From Dryas octopetala (lineage: Eukaryota; Streptophyta; Magnoliopsida; Rosales; Rosaceae), in assembly GCA_963921425.1 (NCBI GenBank), contig OY992833.1, positions 18,951,738 through 19,015,737 on the forward strand: a DNA stretch of 64,000 nucleotides, written 5' to 3'. Position 1 is the first letter of the stretch; each line of letters opens with the position of its first letter. The notes under the pieces are model-generated. The model saw only the letters and a program-made list of their open reading frames with translations, had not been told where the DNA came from and did no database searches. Made by a program: the position numbers and the translations under genes. Shown piece after piece: positions 47,901-60,704 of this stretch.

Positions 47901-49150
47901 ACCAACTTATATAAGCTACATTATCCTTGTTTCACTATGTATGACTACTTAAATAATAAATGATACATATTGGAATTTGGAAAAGAGAATGAGAGTTGTA
48001 TTTTTATGTTTTATCTTTTGATGACTTCTCTTGTGTTGCTCTTCCTATGTTCTCTTTCTGGGCTTTGTTTATACTTCTGATCTGACTTTGTTGCTATTAT
48101 TAGATTTCTTAAAGAGTACAGATTTGACGTCTCAAAACTGGAACCAGTGGTGGCAAAGGTGGGTTAGTTTAATGTTGCTAAGAGAATTCTGATATAAAAT
48201 CTGTTTCAATTACTGATATAACCATTGATAATTTATGAGCCTTTTCATTTACAGTGAGTAATATATCCCTGTATTATTTCAGCCTCATTCTCCGGATAAT
48301 CGTGGTCTAGTGAGAGAGTGCAAAGATGTCAAAATTGACAGAGTATACATTGGATCTTGCACAGGTGGAAAAACTGAAGACTTTCTAGCTGCAGCCAAAG
48401 TTTTTCATGCTGCAGTAAGTAACGAACTAATTCTCTAGGTGTTTTTTTTGCAAACTTTTGTTTAATGGTGGTTAATTGAATGACCATATTACATTTACAT
48501 ATCTGCAGGGCAAAAAGGTCAAAGTCCCCACATTTCTTGTCCCTGCTACTCAAAAGGTTTGTAATGCCATGCTAATTATATGCTGAAATAGTGAAATCTC
48601 AGTACATTTGCTTTGCCAAGTTTTATGACCCTTTTATTCATATAACATCTTTATCATGAAAAATATTTTGTAAATTAAATATTTTATATTTATACAAAAT
48701 CTTCAGGTGTGGATGGACCTATATACCCTCCCAGTACCAGGATCTGGGGGCAAGACTTGCTCTCAAATATTTGAAGAAGCTGGTTGTGACACACCTGCAA
48801 GTCCTAGTTGCGGTGCTTGTTTGGGTGGTCCAAAAGACACTTATGGGCGCTTGAATGAACCTCAGGCAAGTTACTCTTTCCTATTGGCACATTATTATTT
48901 TTTTTTTTGTCAAACATCCCAAATAATATAGATTGAAGCTTAGACCAAATTTTGTTTGTACCTATTTTCTTATTTAACTCTAAGAGAGGGATTGTCATTT
49001 CAATTGCAGGTCTGTGTGTCAACAACAAACAGGAACTTCCCAGGTCGAATGGGACACTTAGAAGGCCAGATATATCTTGCTTCCCCATACACAGCAGCTG
49101 CCTGTGCAGTGACTGGTTATGTCACTGATCCAAGAGAGTTCTTGAACTAG
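44958..49150 (+). CDS. 3-isopropylmalate dehydratase large subunit, chloroplastic, divergent copy 2
   Basis: Fifteen exons: 44958-45008, 45130-45264, 45369-45539, 46016-46168, 46265-46333, 46440-46556, 46714-46788, 46914-46991, 47112-47207, 47334-47383, 48104-48158, 48283-48414, 48509-48556, 48707-48865 and 49010-49150. Every exon has the same length as in copy 1, giving 509 aa, so a whole-gene tandem duplication is clear. The last intron begins GC rather than GT. The cluster cysteines ([16 protein letters not shown]) are kept. Elsewhere it departs at strongly conserved positions: [13 protein letters not shown] becomes [13 protein letters not shown], and [13 protein letters not shown] becomes [13 protein letters not shown]. 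The frame is open throughout. It may be a specialised paralogue with altered substrate or partner use, or a copy drifting under weak constraint. Confidence 0.93.
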
Positions 49151-50018
49151 AGTGTTAATGCAACCATAAATCTCAACACTGGTTGCATATGCTTTTCTTT
49201 TCTCAAAGTTATAACCTGTTTGTGTTTCTAAATTTTTGCCAAGGTGCTTATCTTTGTTGCTTCTTTAGGTGATTTTGAAAAGCATTAATGCAGAGATGCT
49301 TTTGAAAACTGCTTGTTCTTTTGCTTTTTATCATACACGTGTATCAGCAACTTGTTTGTAATATACCACAACAAATCATTTGTTCTCTCATTAACCTTTC
49401 TCTTATTTTGGCAATTTTTGTATTTCCACAGCACTTCTACTGTAAATTACACCAAACACATGATTGCTTATGCTTATTTTCTTTAACTTTTGTGCAATAC
49501 AACCAAAGCGGAAAATGATTCAAATGAGATTATACAATATAATTTTCATTGCATAAAACCACAACATAATGCTGAATTAGTAGGAAATAGGATCTTTTGC
49601 TGAATTTTTTTTTTTTTTGGGTGTTGATCTTATTTATATTTACAGCGATGTGTTTTTGGGGGTTTGAGGATTATGCGTATTGGGTTTAGTATTAAAGATC
49701 AAATTAAAAAGATAATTAAATGGAAGTCTAAAACAACCTAATTTTAGATATAAGTATAAGATCATCATCAAAATGTTGATATCGACTCAATTACAAAATC
49801 GCAGGCCAAATTGTCTGCACAAAGTGTAGAGACCAATTAGACAAAATATCACAATCAAAGCACCAAGCATCACAAGGTCCTAACATTAATTAACATGCCA
49901 AACCCTACCACAAATTCTTGGGGTAGCAGCCTTGATCTAAAATTGGCCACTCTGTGGCATTAAAAGTCATGATTAATTGAATTAGTACCAAATATCTAAT
50001 ATATTATATCGTCAAACT
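49151..50018. other. 3' flank of IPMI copy 2 and intergenic DNA
   Basis: The first 150-200 bp are probably 3' UTR. The remainder is AT-rich with no ORF or repeat I can support. Confidence 0.5.
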
Positions 50019-50027
50019 ATTAATTTA

Positions 50028-50899
50028 GGATTTTTTTTCAAATTTGGTACCTAAACTTTAACTTGTATCCCAAAGTGATACCTAAACTATTATTTGACTC
50101 AATTAAGTATCTAAATTTTTATTTTGTGTCTAATAGGCACCAAATTCAAATTTCATTCTATCTGTTAACAGAAGCTAGGGATAAGCATGTCCCAAAAAAA
50201 AATTTATTTCTCCTCTGCATTCCCTCTACCCCACCCACCCAAGCCCACACCGGCCATGCCTCCCTTTCTCTCCTTCCCTCTCTCTCCTCTCCTTTCTCCC
50301 TTTCTCTCTCTTTCCCTATCCCTCATCTCTCTCTCCTCAGCTCCTGATCGGAGAACTCCCACCCAGCCTCGCTCGCTCCCAAACTCTGGAAGACAACCTT
50401 TAATAAGACCAACTGTCTTTATGGTCATCGTTTATCAATACAAATAAAGTTAATTGTTTGTAACAAAGCTTTACCTGCATATGAAAGTGGAAACTATTAG
50501 CTTATGTCTTATATTTTTTTTAAAATCTTATCAAAATGTTGAATTGGGTTTTTAACAACAATTTGAAAGTTCTAAAGAAACTAAACGAAATCAACGAATT
50601 TAGCATATTAATTACAACTAATAGAATAAAAAATAAAAAAAACAATAAACTTAATTACAAAAGAATTCAAAGGGAACAAAATAAGCTCAAAGCTGCAATG
50701 TTTGTTTCTAGTAGTAATATCTATCAGAAATGTTGATTTGACTAAACCTTGCTCTATTAAACAGTATTTTTCAGCATTTAAAAGATCAGAAAACATATGA
50801 GTACTGCAAAACCCAACTAAAAGAAAAGAAGTATTAGAAAATTGAAAGAGCCTCAAGGGAAAGAGAGAGGGAAAAAGAGAGGAGAAAGAGAAGAGATAA

Positions 50900-50930
<31 letters not shown>

Positions 50931-51202
50931 CGAGGAGAGGGAGGGAAGGAGAGGAAGGGAGGCCTGGCCGGTGTCGGCATCGGGGAAGAGATGGCCGGTG
51001 TGGGCAAAGGGAATGTAGAGGAGAAAGAAATTTTTTTGGACATTCTTACCCTTGAGTTTCTGTTAACAGATTAGATGGAAATTGGATTTGATACCTACTA
51101 GACACAAAATAAAAATTTAAGTACCTAATTGGGTCAAACAAAAATTCACGTATCAAGTTAGGACAAAGGTTAAAATTTAGGTACCGAATTTAAAAAAAAC
51201 CC
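50028..51202. mobile_element. Non-autonomous Mutator-like element (long TIRs)
   Basis: A perfect 9-bp target duplication, ATTAATTTA (50019-50027 and 51203-51211), marks it as Mutator-like. The TIRs exceed 200 bp: GGTACCTAAACTTTAAC, TTTGTGTCTAATAGGCACC and CTGTTAACAGAAGCT at the left have inverted partners at the right. The TIRs end in CT/GA-rich sequence containing CACACCGGCCAT. The interior (50400-50830) is AT-rich and encodes nothing recognisable. Confidence 0.92.
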
Positions 51203-51211
51203 ATTAATTTA

Positions 51212-52783
51212 ATAACACACATGATAATAAAATTCTACTTGAATAATAATTTAGGTTGACTCTAGTAATTACATATAGACATAATAGACTATCTAACAAA
51301 AAACATTTTCTTTTGCACTAAATCTATAAGTGTCAGCTTTCAAGTGCTCACAATTGTGACTGTCTTTTTCTTCCACCCACTGAGATTACAGTGGAACCCA
51401 TATAAAGGAAATGGCAATTACTTAAAGCTTTCCAGCTGTTGGGTTTCAATGCAATTATAAGTGTTCTTCATGAGGCTGCATGTTCAATAAGTTCTGATAG
51501 CAGTGAGCCAGTGAAGAAGAGCTTTAAATGATGGCTCAGTCATTCAATTAAGAGGCCAATTTTAGAAAAAGAAAAAAGTTAAAATAGGCAGAGAAAAGAA
51601 GTTATTTTTAGGTATAACTTTTTACCAAGGAGGTCTTCAGCAAGATATGAAATGGAAACCAGCAAGAAAAAGCATGCAAGTCAAGTCAGGTAAGAAAGTT
51701 GAACAGAGACTAGCATGAGTCTGTGCAATAAAAAAATACAGTTGTCCCACAATTAATTAAAAGAAGGTACTTATGCTAAAGGCACCCACCAGGACCTCCA
51801 CTGTCCAGTAACCATCAATTGGGTAGTAATCTGCAGTCAAAAACAAAATGATTGCATAATATTAATCCTCAAGTCTGTCCAATTTTCATTGAGCATTAAC
51901 TGCAACCAAGGAACAACATGATTGACTGATTGGATTTAATAAATCAAAACCATAAGTGAAGGGTTACTTTACAATACAGAGTATATATGTATAATACATA
52001 AATTTATTCTACTCGCATCAACTCTTTTTCTCACGAACTTGTGACTTCCTATTATACACAAACTCTCATATACTAAAATGAAAATGACTATGAGTGCAAA
52101 TGTGATTCTAATGTACTGAAAGTTTACTGTTTTAGATGTGGGAACAAAATAGTGGTGGATTCAAAATACCGTTTATGTATGTTGAGAAAATGTGACTATG
52201 TGAGTGGATTAAAATCCTTACATGTCAGCCGGTATTATATATAAAATAACCCTACTTTTGTTATTTGAGAGAAAATCCTAGTTTTGCATATGAGTTTGTT
52301 ATTGAATTAAAGATAGTTCATGTATCTATATTCAAAGTGATTAAAGAAAATGATATCCTTATCTGACCAAGTTGATGCCACAGATAGTGATTAAAGATAA
52401 TGATATCCTTATCTAACCCTCAATTCATGATCTAATGGCAAATCCCAGGTCCTAATGTTGAAGTAAAATTTTAGTAAGGTTACAAACTTACATTATCTTA
52501 ATATCTCCAATTCACAACTCCCACAATATTAGAATATTTTTTTTTCTTTTTCATTTTGATTAATGGTTCATATTCAAAGATGATCTAAATACTAAATCAA
52601 ACATCCCTTTTGTTTCCAATTAGGCACAAAGAGATACCTAGAGAATTATGTACCTTTCTTGGATGATAAGCTACTAACCTTAATGTGCCAAACGTAAAGC
52701 AATAGACAATGCCCTTGAAATAAGTGAAAATTAAGGTAGCTAGGGAAATGTTTGAATCAGATAAGGGTCATAGAAAGCTTAGT
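51212..52783. other. Intergenic, AT-rich
   Basis: A small direct repeat (GTGATTAAAG, then AATGATATCCTTATCT) lies at about 52338 and 52388. No gene or RNA was recognised. Confidence 0.5.
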
Positions 52784-53128
52784 GGGTGTATTTTATATGG
52801 ATTTTAAAAGACTTTTGTGGAGTTTAAAGTCATGTGATATTCAATTAAAACTTTTAAAGACTTTTAAAAAATGTGTAAAAGTCTAGATGTATTTAAAAGT
52901 CATTGACTTTTATGGAATTCATTTGATGATGGATTTTAATAGACTTTGAAGACTTTTATGTGTATTTCAAAGTCATTAAAAATCCAACCTTTCCCCTACG
53001 GATCCCTACGGATTTCTATAGACTCTGTAGAACTCCGTAGAACTCTATGAAAATCTGTAAATTCTGCAAAAGTCTATCACTTAAAAAAAATCTACAAAAG
53101 TCTATATAAATCTATATATACTACACCC
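52784..53128. mobile_element. MITE (probable hAT type)
   Basis: The left end GGGTGTATTTTATATGGATT matches the right end read inward, GGGTGTAGTATATATAGATT, with AGACTTTTGT following in both. Motifs AGACTTTT and AAAGTC recur throughout. The flanks AGCTTAGT and CTTTTAGT agree at six of eight positions, suggesting an old 8-bp target duplication. Confidence 0.75.
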
Positions 53129-54037
53129 CTTTTAGTAACTCTGGTTTCAATCCAACATGAAACCCTTAACCACTATTCTTGCACAATGTGGCAAGTGGCA
53201 CATATATGATGGTTGTGACATCCACACTAGGTATCACAAGGCCAAACCAATTGAGTAAATTTCTACCATACCAACATGTCACTTGAGTCACTTTTCTACT
53301 ATTAAGATAAACTTTTTATCGTTTTTTTTTTTTTTGGCCATTAAATCTATCATGAAGTGTCTGTATCATGGATTGGAGTTCCTCATGATCAAGTTAGTAC
53401 AATTACTTGAGCTCTTAGAATTATGACAATCAGAAGATTGGGGTCCCCTTAGTTGTTTGTCAGTTCAAACAGTTGGCAGTTGTAGGGCATGTGATTGTTG
53501 TGAATACAAAACCAGTCATTTTCAGAATTTAGTGGTTACCACTTTTTGTTCTGCCTACCAATTAGTATATATGTGGTACCATGATTCAAAATCAAGTTAA
53601 AAGTTAAAGCTACAGGCTGAAGTATAACAAACAGCGACAACGCTGACCAAAACAACCAAATTAATTAATAAATAGAAAAACACACAAGCTTTTCTTCTAT
53701 CATCAAGAAAAACGAGTCCACTAGATTGCAGCAAACTCAACACTCTAGATATGAAGTGCTCCCATATTTACAGTATGAGAAAGCAGCATTTAGCCGAGTA
53801 TGCAGGCCTGTATGCTAGCACTATGTAAGAGGTTGTAAAAACTAAAAACAATATGGCCTGCCCAAAAATAATAAAAGAGAAACCATCAAGAACCAGAGAA
53901 TGGTTTTGAAAGAAAAGCAAGCAAAGCCAAGTGGAAGCCAATCTTAGCACCCTGTCTTCTACTTCCTTCTGTTGTCAAACTGTAGGTTTTCCTTCATCTT
54001 ACCAGACTTGAAAAAAGAAATTGGGGCAGCACCTTTT

Positions 54038-56311
54038 CTAGATAGGCTTGTTTCTTTGTCTCTCATTCCTTTCTTGAAATCTTGGAGCTGCAAGTAAATG
54101 ATTAATCAACATTAGAGAGAAATCTTCACAATCTTATAGGAACGCGAAAAAACTGACAAAATGAAACTCAAGAGAGCAAAATGCAACCTTGATGATTTTA
54201 AATGTACATACCAAGTCCATTAGCCTCGGAGGTCCTCATGATACGAAGCCTTTTCACTGAACAGAGGAACATCCTAAATGCCATAAAAATAGAAAACATA
54301 CTGTTAGCATCATTTATTATTAAAAAAGAGAAAGAAAAAGAAAAAAATACTTGGGAAATATGTTTTTATTCTCTTGTAGAAAGCAAAGGGTGATGGAGGT
54401 TCTTTATGAGTATAACAACTTCTTTTTCGGGTTTGCATTACTTCTTTTTTACAACAAAACTAATAATTAGTGGTAGCATGCAGCATACCTCCAAGGAACA
54501 TCTCCTACAAGCATCCAATCTTCCTCTTTATCTTCATAAGTAAGCACAAATTCAGAGGATCCATCCAGAAGCTTAGACGGTTTTGTTGCTTGTTCCTTGT
54601 CTCCACCTGACAAGAGCACAAAGTCATCAATATCAACAAGAAGAGTAACATGACATGAAAAATGCATCCGTAACTGACCCAGTAGTGATCATATACTATT
54701 CAAACGTGACCAAAAAACATTAAGGTATCAGCCAAGTCAAGATGGCCACCATTAAGTACCAATTAAGGTAGATTACTCATCCCAATTGGAACTCATAAGC
54801 TTATAAAGTAATTAACGGAGCCACAAATAAGGTCCTCTATCCATTCACATCCTTATTGTGCCAAAGGCAAAGAAAGAGAACTAACCAATTGAGTTGACAG
54901 TTGTAGTGATACTGAAAAACATGTCCTCCAGTGAGTGAGCTAAAGTCTCATAGCAAGAGTGAGCATTCAAATCCACTTTCCTCCCTATAGGAATTCCATC
55001 CATATTCACCTTCACAAATCCAAGATGCCCTTTCTCTTTAGTAGTTGTCTTATTACCCATGTTAATTTTCTTCTTAGAAGTGTCCTTGGATTTGTCCCCA
55101 ACTGCCTTATCATCTTCAGCCCTTGCAGTCTTTGCTTGGTTAACCAAGCTGTTCAGCCTTGAAGCACTTATAGGTGGCCATCCCACAACCTGACTGCTTT
55201 CATAATACAATACACAACAAGTCAACAATGAATTAATGATCCAGTACATCATAGGGTACTTCCAAAAACAGAGTATTCACAGCCTTAATCCTCAGAATAA
55301 TTTATCTTTCTTTTTTCCTTTTTGGAACTTTTTTGATAAATACATTCAACAGATTATAATACTACAATTTAATGGCATATATAAAAAAATAGTAAATTTT
55401 AAACAAAATATTTAGGAATGGATAAAAAGTGAAAGCCTATAATTGAATAGTCGTAAACAGATTTAAAACCATATGAAATTAAAAAAAAACACAGAGCTTA
55501 TACAGGAAATATTAAGACTCAAAACAAATAAGAGGTATAGCTCTATAGCATAACATAATATTGATAAATAATAGACGATTAAACAAGAAAAAACTAAATA
55601 TAAAATACACTAGACAGCAAATGCAAAGATCGGCAGAACCTATCAACTATCAACTGGTAAATGAAAAGGAACAACAACAAAATTTTTAAACAATTTTTTT
55701 ATCTTTTTTGTTCAGATTAGGACAAAAAAGGAAAGAGCAGTCCACTGAAACAAAACAACACGAGAGCATGCAAGAATTCAATTTGCCATTTTCTCTCAGT
55801 TTTCTCAGGAACCAAACAGAACGAGATAGAGTAAAAGAAATATATTAAGAAAAATAAAAAAGGAGCTTACTTGGTATGAAGAACCTCACCTTACACTAGT
55901 GGGAGATCCACCCTCTTGGGAAACAGAGTCTGCAGCTCTCTTAATCCCAGAAACAGCAGCAGCAGCAACAGAAGAAGAAGCATTGGGTCTGTGTGAGAAC
56001 CGAGAAGGAGGAGCTGTGGAGGAGCCATGAGAGACCACAGAAGGGAAGTCTTTGGCAGTCAAGATTCGGCCACGCTCACCCCATGCACATGGTTTGTTGG
56101 GCTTCCCTGCACCACCACCACCTAGGCTGAGGCCCAGGCCCAGGCCCAGCTCGAGCTCAGCCTCAGCTGGGTATGAGGTTGCCTCAGAGGACATGCCCAC
56201 ATAGTGGTCTTGCTCCACCACCTCCACCTTTGACATTGTGGACTCAATTGTTGATGAGCCCCCAGAAGACCCACCACCACCACCACCAAGTAAACCCAGA
56301 GTGCCTTCCAT
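54038..56311 (-). CDS. Aux/IAA auxin-response repressor, IAA12/IAA13 type
   Basis: Five exons: 55893-56311, 54886-55193, 54489-54606, 54212-54273 and 54038-54087 give 318 aa. All four Aux/IAA domains are present: an EAR repression motif ([11 protein letters not shown], residues 52-62), the degron core VVGWPP (142-147) bound by TIR1/AFB with auxin, and a PB1 region (about 198-305) with [15 protein letters not shown], the [14 protein letters not shown] acidic patch and GDVPWRMF. KRAADS near 124 suits the first nuclear signal. [16 protein letters not shown] and the C-terminus RNKPI favour the IAA12/13 (BODENLOS) clade, which represses MONOPTEROS-type ARFs. EEDW replaces the usual EGDW in the PB1 region. 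The last exon encodes only 16 residues. Confidence 0.95.
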
Positions 56312-56400
56312 GAATTCTAGAGAGAGACAGAGAGACAGAGAGAGACAGAGAGTTTGAAGGGGTCAAAGAGAGGTTGTAACTTGTAAGGAGTTGTAGTTGA
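56312..56400 (-). promoter_or_regulatory. Aux/IAA 5' leader with three TGTCTC auxin-element cores
   Basis: GAGACA (TGTCTC on the coding strand) occurs at 56324-56329, 56332-56337 and 56342-56347, within 36 bp of the ATG. The sites are embedded in a CT/GA-rich leader, so they may be a by-product of the microsatellite, but the hexamer is the classical ARF-binding auxin response element. Confidence 0.5.
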
Positions 56401-59400
56401 GAGAGAGCGAGAGAGAATGGAATTGAAGGGGTTTTGAGAGTTTGAGTACACTAAGGAATAGACCACAAGAGAAGGAAGTAGAGGTAGGTTGAAGAGGTGG
56501 TGGAGAGAGTGATGATGATGGGGCCCATATGTCTGCTAGTGCGCCCAGCACTCTGCCACTCTCACCACACCCACGGTACCCACCCTCAATTTTTCTTGAC
56601 ATATATGATTCATATCTTTCAAGAATCTCTCTCTCTGTTGGTGTAGTAATAGAAAAAGAAAACAAATTGATTTATTTTACTAATTTTAGAAAGAAATAAA
56701 TTATACACTGTTGGGACTTGGGACTACTACATCAACTACTCAAATTTGAAAAGTAAATTAAGCTTTTTCAAATCAAATTTATTTTTAATTTAAAAGTTAT
56801 TTAACACTTAAAATTTAATATAATCATAATATAAATCAAATGTTGTTTAAATTTGAAGAGTCAATTAAAGTGAATAATTTTCACTCTTCAAATTACCACA
56901 TAAGTCAGCAAAGTAGAATTTAAAAAATAAAATTTGAAGAGTCTCTTAGAGATGCTTTAAGACAACTATAACTATTCACTTAAAGAACAAATTTTGGTGA
57001 TCATCAAATATTTTTTGCATTTAATTGTTAGATTTAAAATAATAAATCAATGAGTTACTAAGTTTAGTAGTTACAAATTTAATTCAACTAATTATATAAT
57101 GTCTCTCACGATTGCTTTGTCCCTCGTTTAAATAGCTTTATCACTCAACAATAGAGATAATAAAGAACCATATAAAATTGTATATTGAAGAGCATACACA
57201 AATGCTGTTGGGTTGATCTTGTGTTTCATTCTCTCTAATTACAAAGATTATCTTTTGCTTTTGTGGTCATTTGTGTGGCATGATAAGGTTTAGAAGAAAA
57301 TTTAATGAATGAAAACCATTAAAATAAGTGTGGTGGTAATGGTATGATGAAAGGTCTGAAATGATACAAGTTCCTAGCTACTATGATGATATTTTTAACT
57401 TTTTGGTCTTGTTATGATGGTTAGTGATAATATTAAACTTTGGCTTGTCGGACCTTTTAATTTGGACAATGAGGAAAATGACATTATAGTTGTATACACT
57501 GCAAGATCATGCATTTAATAGTACTACTTCTTGGGATGTCATATTGGTTTTTGGTAAATAGCTTATCTAAATTATTATCAGCAACATAGGGCACACAAAT
57601 TGGAACTAATTTTTTTATTGTTCAATGAAAAAATTCATTTTGGATTGCATAATTGAAGAAATAAAAAGAAATTTTGAAAATTTATAACTCTAGTGGTAGA
57701 GATTATATCCAAAGTTCTCCACTTTCCTCTCCTCTCCTCTTTGGCCTCCTGAGAAAATAAAATAAAATAAACTGTTAATTGACACATTTCTTACAAATCC
57801 AGAGGAAATTCTTAAAAAGAACTTTGAGTAGATTGATGAAATCCAACCATAGTTATAGTGAGTGGTGAGAGAAAATATTCTTTAGCTAAAAGAATCAGCA
57901 CAACCCAAAACACCTTCAGAGTGTCTCTGTTTATGCAATGGATAGAGATTCAAAGTGGTTACCATTGCACCCCATAATTATATACTTTATATATTAAAGC
58001 ATAGGGGCTAGAGAGCAGTTTAGATTTAATAGAAGTTGCTACATAATCCTAGGCCTAAATGACAACAATTATACTACTATACTACTCAACCAAGGAGTAC
58101 CATCACTATTAATTTGAGCTTAGGTGTCTCTTAAAGCTTGGGTTAAAGTATTAAAGCATAGGGTTAAAGTCTAAAGGTTGAGTCTTTTTACAAGCAAAAG
58201 CATTATTCTGTTGTTGTCTCTCTATGCACCCTTTATTTTCTCCTTATGTGCTGTCTACTATTTGGAAGACAAAGGGCACAAAACCTTGTTTTAGAAAGTT
58301 GAGACCTAAAGAGAGAGATGCACTGACAGTGGATGGTGGGCCTTCTAGTTAAAGGTGAGAAAATTAATAAAGATTGATTATAATACAACAACAACAACAA
58401 CATGTTTTATCATTAAATATTGTGGAATTAGGGACCACATCTCAACAATTTGTTGGGGCAGGCAGAGATAGTCTAATCAATTGATTGTTTGGGAAAGAAT
58501 GGTGCAGTGAAATAAGTCAATGTTACACAATATTATAGTTTACCCCTATGTAATTTTTTTTCCCCTTCTGTTAATTGTTTGCTGGGGTTTTCTTGTTATT
58601 TCTTATGTAAAAAGTTAAAAACCAAGTCTTTTTACCATCAGCCAACCTTCCTGGGCTGGGTTTTAAAACTCCAACACTGATGTATGAAATCAATAAGGTT
58701 GCTCACTCCAAAACCTCACTCACTAGCTTCTGATCTTCTGATCTTGGAAATTTAGATAGAGGAAGGACCATTGTAGCTTTCAGACTGTGTATATCCTCTT
58801 GGAAGATGTATTGCTAACCCAATCAATAAAAGTTGAAGCTCTCCATAAAAAGAAAAAGAGGCATTATTTATTCCAAAGCATACAGATCATGCTCAAGGTT
58901 TTTTATGCATGAGAAAAATTGTCATGTAGACGACTTATTCCAAAACATCACATAAATACATAATCACTAATTCTATTAAGGTTATAATGACCATGAATAT
59001 TGATTAAGCTACCAGTAGAACGGATATCGAAAATGATAGCTTTCAATGATATTAATATGTTGACTTAGATTTTTAAATTCAAAAACTAATATGACTAGCT
59101 AATTCAATCAAATAAGGTTCCAATTCGATTTAGTTCGTTTATAGAGTTATGTTCTAAGCCTAATCCAAAAGCTTTAATGTTCACCTTTTTTCATTCCCAT
59201 GCCGAAAGCTGTAGTGTATCATTATATCTCTTACAAATTGTTTTTCTTTAAAAACGTACACAAAGACATACATTATACATAGCAGTAGAAAAAAAAAAAA
59301 ACGAAAAAAACTTGGAGTAAACAAATGTAGTAGTGTTGGATTGTACGCGATATATCGCGGGAAGAGATAATGATAAGTTGAGTTTTGACGAAGTCGGACG

Positions 59401-59748
59401 GGAAGGTAAAAGGTTGTGGCTTCAAGGGACAAGTCGACACGGGAGCCAAGTCACGTGCCTCTAAGCATTCCCTCCACGCCACGTAAGCCGACAGAGTACG
59501 CGGCTGACCGGGGGAGCCTTGGGGTTGGGGACCACCGAACAATAACCCCACTCTTCCTGTTAATTAAGTTTGCAATTTTGAGTGGCCAAAAAAAAATAAA
59601 AAATTTGCAATTTAGTCCGAGACAGCTCCACACTTTCCATGAAAGTAAATTAAATAAAATCCCTTCCTACATGGCTACATGTTGAGACTTGAGAGTTTCC
59701 TTATAGGATGAGTGAAGCCGTTTATAAAGTTTTTGGTCTTTCGATTTA
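56401..59748. other. Aux/IAA promoter side and intergenic DNA
   Basis: GA-rich leader sequence continues to about 56480. Between 56700 and 59200 the DNA is AT-rich; an (AAC)n run lies near 58387. At 59340-59560 base composition rises, with CGCGATATATCGCG and a CACGTG G-box at about 59453. That could be promoter or 5' sequence of an unseen gene, but I cannot support a CDS. Confidence 0.4.
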
Positions 59749-60470
59749 GGAAACTTCATTAAATAACTTCTTTTAATAACACTCTTACTTTTTTAACCAT
59801 TCTCTTCCAATTTTTACTTTTTTTAATGTAAAAGCCACTTTTTAGACAAAAATGCCCTCCTTCAAACTCCAGCAACATCTTCTGATGATCTCCCACCCAC
59901 CCATCATCATCATCATCTATGTTTCTTCCCTACGGCAACATCTTCCCACCCATCTGTCCTCTATTTCTTCATCTCTCTCGATCTCTGTTTCTCTCATTTC
60001 TAGCTAATGTCGGCCAAACATATTTTAAGGAGATGATGGTTTTCATTTCTATTTGACTTGGTTAACTAAGCAACCGGCTGCTTCTTAGATCTGCTGCCAC
60101 ACCCCACCACTTCTTAATAAGTAGTTCTAATTTAATCTACACCTTTCTCACTCAAAACTCTAACACAAGACCAAACTGGCCTCTTTAAGTCTCTAACACA
60201 GTATGAGAAAAAGAGAATTTCATTTAATCTTTCATTTTCTGGTTTGATTTGCTGGGTTTAATCTTTCATTTGATTGGTTTGTTCTTTCAGATTTGAAATT
60301 TAATGGTCGACAAATAATCGACACATAATCAGTGGCGGATCCATAAACATTCTACTATGGGGGCAAGATTAAGAAGCTCAAGAATATTTATCTTCGGTAG
60401 GAAAAAATTCTTCAATATTAATGAACAAAAACTTCATTCATAGAAAATAGCACAATATTACAAATCATAA

Positions 60471-60695
60471 TTATCCATGACGCGTTTTCATACTTTGAAA
60501 ACACAACATTATAGCCTCATTATCAATACTATCAAATACATCTTTTTCAATGTACACAATCAAACTATCATTCATCCAATGATCTCCCATTCTGTTACGA
60601 AGTGGATTCTTCACAATCTTCATAGCTGAGAATGCTCTCTCCACTGAAGCAGTCGCAACTGGTAAAATCAAAGCCAATGTCAAAAGCAAGTACAC
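60471..60695 (-). pseudogene. hAT transposase C-terminal dimerisation fragment
   Basis: A 74-codon stretch includes LPVATASVERAFSAMKIVK and NRMGDHWMNDSLIVYIEKD, the signature of the hAT C-terminal dimerisation domain found in plant TTF-type/ZMYM1-like transposases. The upstream catalytic parts are absent and replaced by repeats, so it is a remnant. Its place next to the 60330 terminus, reading outward, is as expected for the 3' end of the gene. Confidence 0.85.
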
Positions 60696-60704
60696 TAATT
60701 AACC

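Noticed and set aside
50063..50447. Ser/Leu/Pro-rich ORFs in the left part of the MULE
   Set aside because: They lie in the CT-rich inverted repeat; the mirrored arm gives a similar ORF on the other strand, as expected of a terminal repeat.
57685..57725. Possible tRNA-like box (CTCTAGTGGTAGAG)
   Set aside because: It looks like a B/A-box fragment, but no acceptor stem, anticodon arm or T-loop can be folded around it. No tRNA, rRNA or CRISPR array was found in the window.
59273..59551. 92-codon minus-strand ORF near the G-box
   Set aside because: Its second half is AT-rich low-complexity sequence and no family is recognised. The base-composition shift is noted, but a CDS is not supported.
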